A stretch of 64,000 bases of DNA, taken from assembly GCA_018857735.1 (NCBI GenBank), contig JABMCL010000660.1, forward strand, positions 58,501 through 122,500, written 5' to 3'. Shown here piece after piece: positions 60,687-64,000 of this stretch. The position numbers and the translations under genes are program-made. The notes beneath the pieces were generated by a model. That model was not told where the DNA came from. It worked only from the letters and a program-made list of their open reading frames with translations, and did not search any database. Position 1 is the first letter of the stretch. Every line of letters begins with the position of its first letter. The DNA is from Alviniconcha marisindica (lineage: Eukaryota > Mollusca > Gastropoda > Provannidae).

Positions 60687-61072
60687 GACTCGATGATGAA
60701 TACAACTTTTAATGAATGGTGTCATGCTGGCATCCGCTGGCAGTGACCAGCCCGCCCTGTACGTTTAAAGCACTGTCTGGTTGAAGTGTTTGATCTGAGG
60801 GTGAGGTGTCTTCCATGGGCTTGCGTTTCTGCCCGCCAGTTGTTAATTATGGACACCCCAGTGTCAAAGTATCGTCGCATCACCGTCAAGGTGGCTACGC
60901 AGGGCGCCGGTTGTACCCAGGCCCCAGCGCACTCTATTATTGCTTCATTTCTTGTAGGGTAGATCGAGGGAGTTATAACAGTGATGGGGCATGCCTTTCT
61001 GTACGGGCAGCGGCTTTGGAACCTCACCCAAAGCTTGAGGTCATCTGGGTTCGTTGGTGCTGTGTGTGTGCA

Positions 61073-61087
61073 GTCAGTGTGTGTGTG

Positions 61088-61139
<52 letters not shown>

Positions 61140-61141
61140 TG
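61073..61141. repeat. (GT)n then (GCGT)n
   Basis: About 13 GT units followed by about 11 GCGT units, the same composition as 49028-49123. Confidence 0.95.
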
Positions 61142-61149
61142 TAACAGTG

Positions 61150-62120
61150 GGTAAAACAGAACACGATCAAACTATTATAGAGCGTTTTTCTTCTCTTTTC
61201 AGTGTAAGTATAAATATAAGTATTCGGGCACCCACAAGGGTATACATTTTTACTCACTCAGTCATCCCCTCACTCACTCACTCATGTTGTCATTCACTTA
61301 TTCAGTCACTCACTCACAAACGTATTCACTCATTTGTTCACGCACACCAGTTTTACTCAGCTTCTCGCCTAATTCGCCCAATTCTTCATTCGGCTACCAG
61401 TAAAGTGAATCCATAGCCGTATGCAGTAAGACAGAATATTTCTTGAAGTAGCATTTACTTTCAAACCTATGCATTTGATGTACTGAGTAGATTATTTTTA
61501 GTTTGTAGGTGCTGTTTGTAGAAGCAGCCAGTGCAGATCAAAACAGACCGTTTTAGTTCATAAGAACGTTGTAGGTAGTAAACAATTTAGTAATTGTGTA
61601 GAACATTCGGTTAAATAGTAATGGTCAATGTAGTCACGGACGTAGAGTTTTGTTGCTGTTGTGTGATCTCTTTGGTTTGAGACACTTTGGGTAGTGAACT
61701 ACAGCCTACACAATAGCTTGGAGTGAATTACCGCGAATATGGAAATACGAGCTGTGTAAGCATTGCCGTATTCTTGACGAGCTGGCAACGGTAAAATGTG
61801 CACGAACAGTTCTTATTTCCCCGTGGTCCACACACACACACACACGCACGCACGCACGCAAACCCTTAATGTGAGTCGAATACATACCTGTATGTATACC
61901 ATCTTTGCTTACGCGAAACGGTTGTATGATTTGTCATTGCCTTGCGAACTCAAGCTGATCTATGGTTCAGCCAGTCCACTGTCTCCAAAGAAGTTAGCGA
62001 CCATCTCCAAAGAAGTTAGCCATAATGCATGGTTCAACCCATAACATATGAGCGAAGACAAACTACATGTTAAATTGTGACTTGGTTTGTTTTACTTGTT
62101 TATGGGGTTTAGTTGTTTTT
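61150..62120. other. unassigned interval
   Basis: No gene or exon recognised. It holds a loose CTCA/ACTC-rich part (61250-61320) and a short AC/ACGC run at 61829-61860. Confidence 0.5.
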
Positions 62121-62124
62121 CATT

Positions 62125-62645
62125 AATTATATTTGTACACTTTTTGAGCGTCTCGTCTCGAGATGAGCCCTAAGGACTTCACAGTGGCAAATATAGCTCC
62201 AGTCTCTGCTTCCGAACAGACCTACTGCGCTCTAGACGTATGCGACTCTGATTGAGTGACTGTAGCCACAGCGAGTTCTGAATATCCACCAAATGTTTGC
62301 AGCGTTGTTCAGTTGTTATATGGCCGGTGCCACGTGAAACTGGTGCAGTCTTGGCGCAAGTTCTGTGTACACCATACAACCATGCGCCAGTTTACTGTGT
62401 CATTGTTCAAAGCCACATACATAGGATGCATGTGTGTTTAGCTGTAAACTAACACCAGCACATTTGGCAGAATGACTGGGATCGTTTACGTGCTACTGTA
62501 GTAACACGGGGGTGGAATGGATACCGAAATGAGTCAGCACAGAAAATTGACCCAGGAGAAGAAAATTCTCCCGCCGTTCCTGCCGGGACTTGAACCCGAG
62601 ACCTTTCGATTATAAGCCCGTCACTGTGTAGTTACCCATCCTAAT
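62125..62645 (-). mobile_element. tRNA-derived SINE, full-length copy on the minus strand
   Basis: Same family as 35305-35815. On the minus strand it begins with a tRNA-like head with box B-like GGTTCAAGTCC. It continues with 'ggtatccattccacccccg', 'cagctaaacacacatgc', 'acacagaacttgcgcca' and 'tttggtggatattcag'. It ends in an inverted 'ctcatctcgagacgag' motif and an A/T-rich tail. Confidence 0.88.
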
Positions 62646-63066
62646 CAATAAAAAAGGCATTGCAGAAGGTAATTAAACTCTGATTTGATTTACCTGTCGA
62701 AACAGTTTGTTGGCGCTGTGTACAACCAGTGGTATAGAGACTGCTGTACTAAACGGCGACACATTTGTGGGCGTGGCAGTAAATTGATATAGACCCTTTA
62801 AAGGAACTAGCCCTCTCGAAATATATTGTCCAAGAAGGTTCGTCTTTCTCCATCAGCTAGAACATATCAAAATGAGAACTCTAAATTTAGGACTTTGTTT
62901 ATAAATGCACCTTTAATTTAGTTTTTAATTTAGATCCCCACCCTCGTCAGCAACGATTAGCAGGACGCGGTGCAGAGAACACCATGAAGTGTCACAACTG
63001 GCCCAACGGCTACCCAGAGCCTCCTTGATATTTTTCGTCGAGAGACATGAGCACGCATTCTCGCGC

Positions 63067-63107
63067 TTCGTCCTGAGGCGACCCTGTGTGGTTGACAGGA
63101 CGTTAAC
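63067..63107 (+). mobile_element. 3' end fragment of the ~420-bp dispersed element
   Basis: 'cctgaggcgaccctgtgtgg' then 'ttgacaggacgttaa' match the last part of the elements at 5881-6306 and 19434-19852. Only the tail is present. Confidence 0.6.
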
Positions 63108-63204
63108 TCCACTGACTGACTAACTTTCGTGCCCGATATCACTGAGGCGCTGTTGATGTGTGCTGCAGCCAGTCCCGATAATCTTAAAGGAGGAAACTCC
63201 GATT

Positions 63205-63425
63205 TCACACTTCACAGATCAGTTTCACGTGGTACCATGTAACAACTAAACAGCGCTGTAACTACTTCGGTGGATATTCAAATCGCGCTGTGTAAAGCTA
63301 CAGCCACGCATTCAGTCGCAAACGACAAGAGCGCAGACGCTCAGAATAGCGCTACAGTTGCCATTGCGAAGCGATTAGGGCTCACCTCGAGATGAGGCGT
63401 TCAACAAGTATTCATATAAATAAAT
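63205..63425 (+). mobile_element. SINE fragment (3' half)
   Basis: Contains 'cagtttcacgtggtaccatg', 'cggtggatattcaaatcg', 'ctcacctcgagatgagg' and an A/T-rich tail, matching the 3' half of the SINE copies at 35305 and 62125. The tRNA head is missing, as expected of 5' truncation. Confidence 0.75.
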
Positions 63426-64000
63426 AAAAACCGAATATAATAAAAATCAAAGGGGCATTTTAATACAAAACTGTTTTTGTTTTTTATATATTTTATTTCG
63501 AACTGTTTAACCCTGTAGACAGAACCAGTTTTGTGAAGGTTAATTCCTCCTTTAAGTCCTAATTCCAGTTTTAGTTTGTCGGTGTAAAAAGTGTTATCGA
63601 CGGGGTGAGGTGGCGGGAGGGTGGAGGTGGGGGTGGGGAGAAATCCCGCAAATCAGCAAAGCCCCCCCCCCCCCTCTCTTTTTCAAGACAGAGCGTCTTT
63701 TGTTAGTGGTCCTTAAATCCGACAGTCCGGACCCTTTAAATCAGTAAGGGATCCCCCAAGTTTGCCTAGCCACACTAGGCGTTGTCTGGCGGCAGAGATC
63801 ACCCTCGAGGTGTAGACCCTATTGATGACAGCCGCGCGTGTCGCGTGTTTGCCGCACGCGTCCCCCACCCCCCACTTGACATGCATACAATCTTGTGCAG
63901 AAACCAAGATCCCCCAGTAGGCAGCTTTCTATCGACTGTGATATCTCCTAGTGACCAAATGATCTTATCAGCCACAGGCATCCCAGTGTTGAAATAACAC
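63426..64000. other. unassigned interval at window end
   Basis: Mixed sequence with a poly(C) run (63663-63674). No gene, exon or element recognised. Confidence 0.5.

Noticed and set aside
60722..61027. 101-codon minus-strand frame and the overlapping plus-strand frame
   Set aside because: Both run between GT arrays and show no recognisable domain. Could be remains of a retroposon, but I could not identify one.

Overview
The window looks like nuclear DNA of an invertebrate animal, most likely a mollusc (probably a gastropod). The genes are intron-rich with GT-AG introns. Their products are closest to animal FUT11, SEC24C/D and ATAD5. The non-coding part carries tRNA-derived SINE copies, decayed non-LTR retrotransposon tails and a very high load of (AC)n, (GT)n, (GA)n and (ACGC)n arrays. 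The taxon is an inference from general character; no marker gene fixes it. I see no bacterial, viral or organellar genes.

Layout. (1) 311-1708, minus strand: FUT11-like GT10 fucosyltransferase, one large exon. Its apparent stop overlaps a consensus splice donor, so the C-terminal exon probably lies left of the window. (2) 1709-2149: short divergent promoter interval shared with the next gene. (3) About 2.1-24.6 kb, plus strand: a complete SEC24C/D-class COPII coat gene. I could join 23 coding exons into one 1,229-residue frame. (4) About 24.8-47.5 kb, minus strand: a complete ATAD5/Elg1 gene (PCNA unloader) with 16 coding exons, lying tail to tail with SEC24. All exon phases agree except one exon, at 32854-33197, where two surplus bases in a 33-bp coding minisatellite break the frame. 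(5) 47.6-64 kb: no gene I can name. This part holds microsatellites and minisatellites, two SINE copies, retroposon tails, one promoter-like stretch and two weak candidate exons.

The genes serve separate housekeeping roles: Golgi/ER fucosylation, ER-to-Golgi cargo selection, and replication-fork clamp unloading. They share neighbourhood rather than pathway.

The most unusual signal is structural. At four places in the two long genes, the edge of an exon together with its splice site has been tandemly copied into the adjacent intron. These are the SEC24 exon 7 acceptor (3 copies), the SEC24 exon 19 donor (3-4 copies), the ATAD5 P-loop exon with its donor (6 copies, 5 decayed), and the ATAD5 exon 13 acceptor (7 copies). 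I found no new defence, mobile or biosynthetic system, and I do not claim one.
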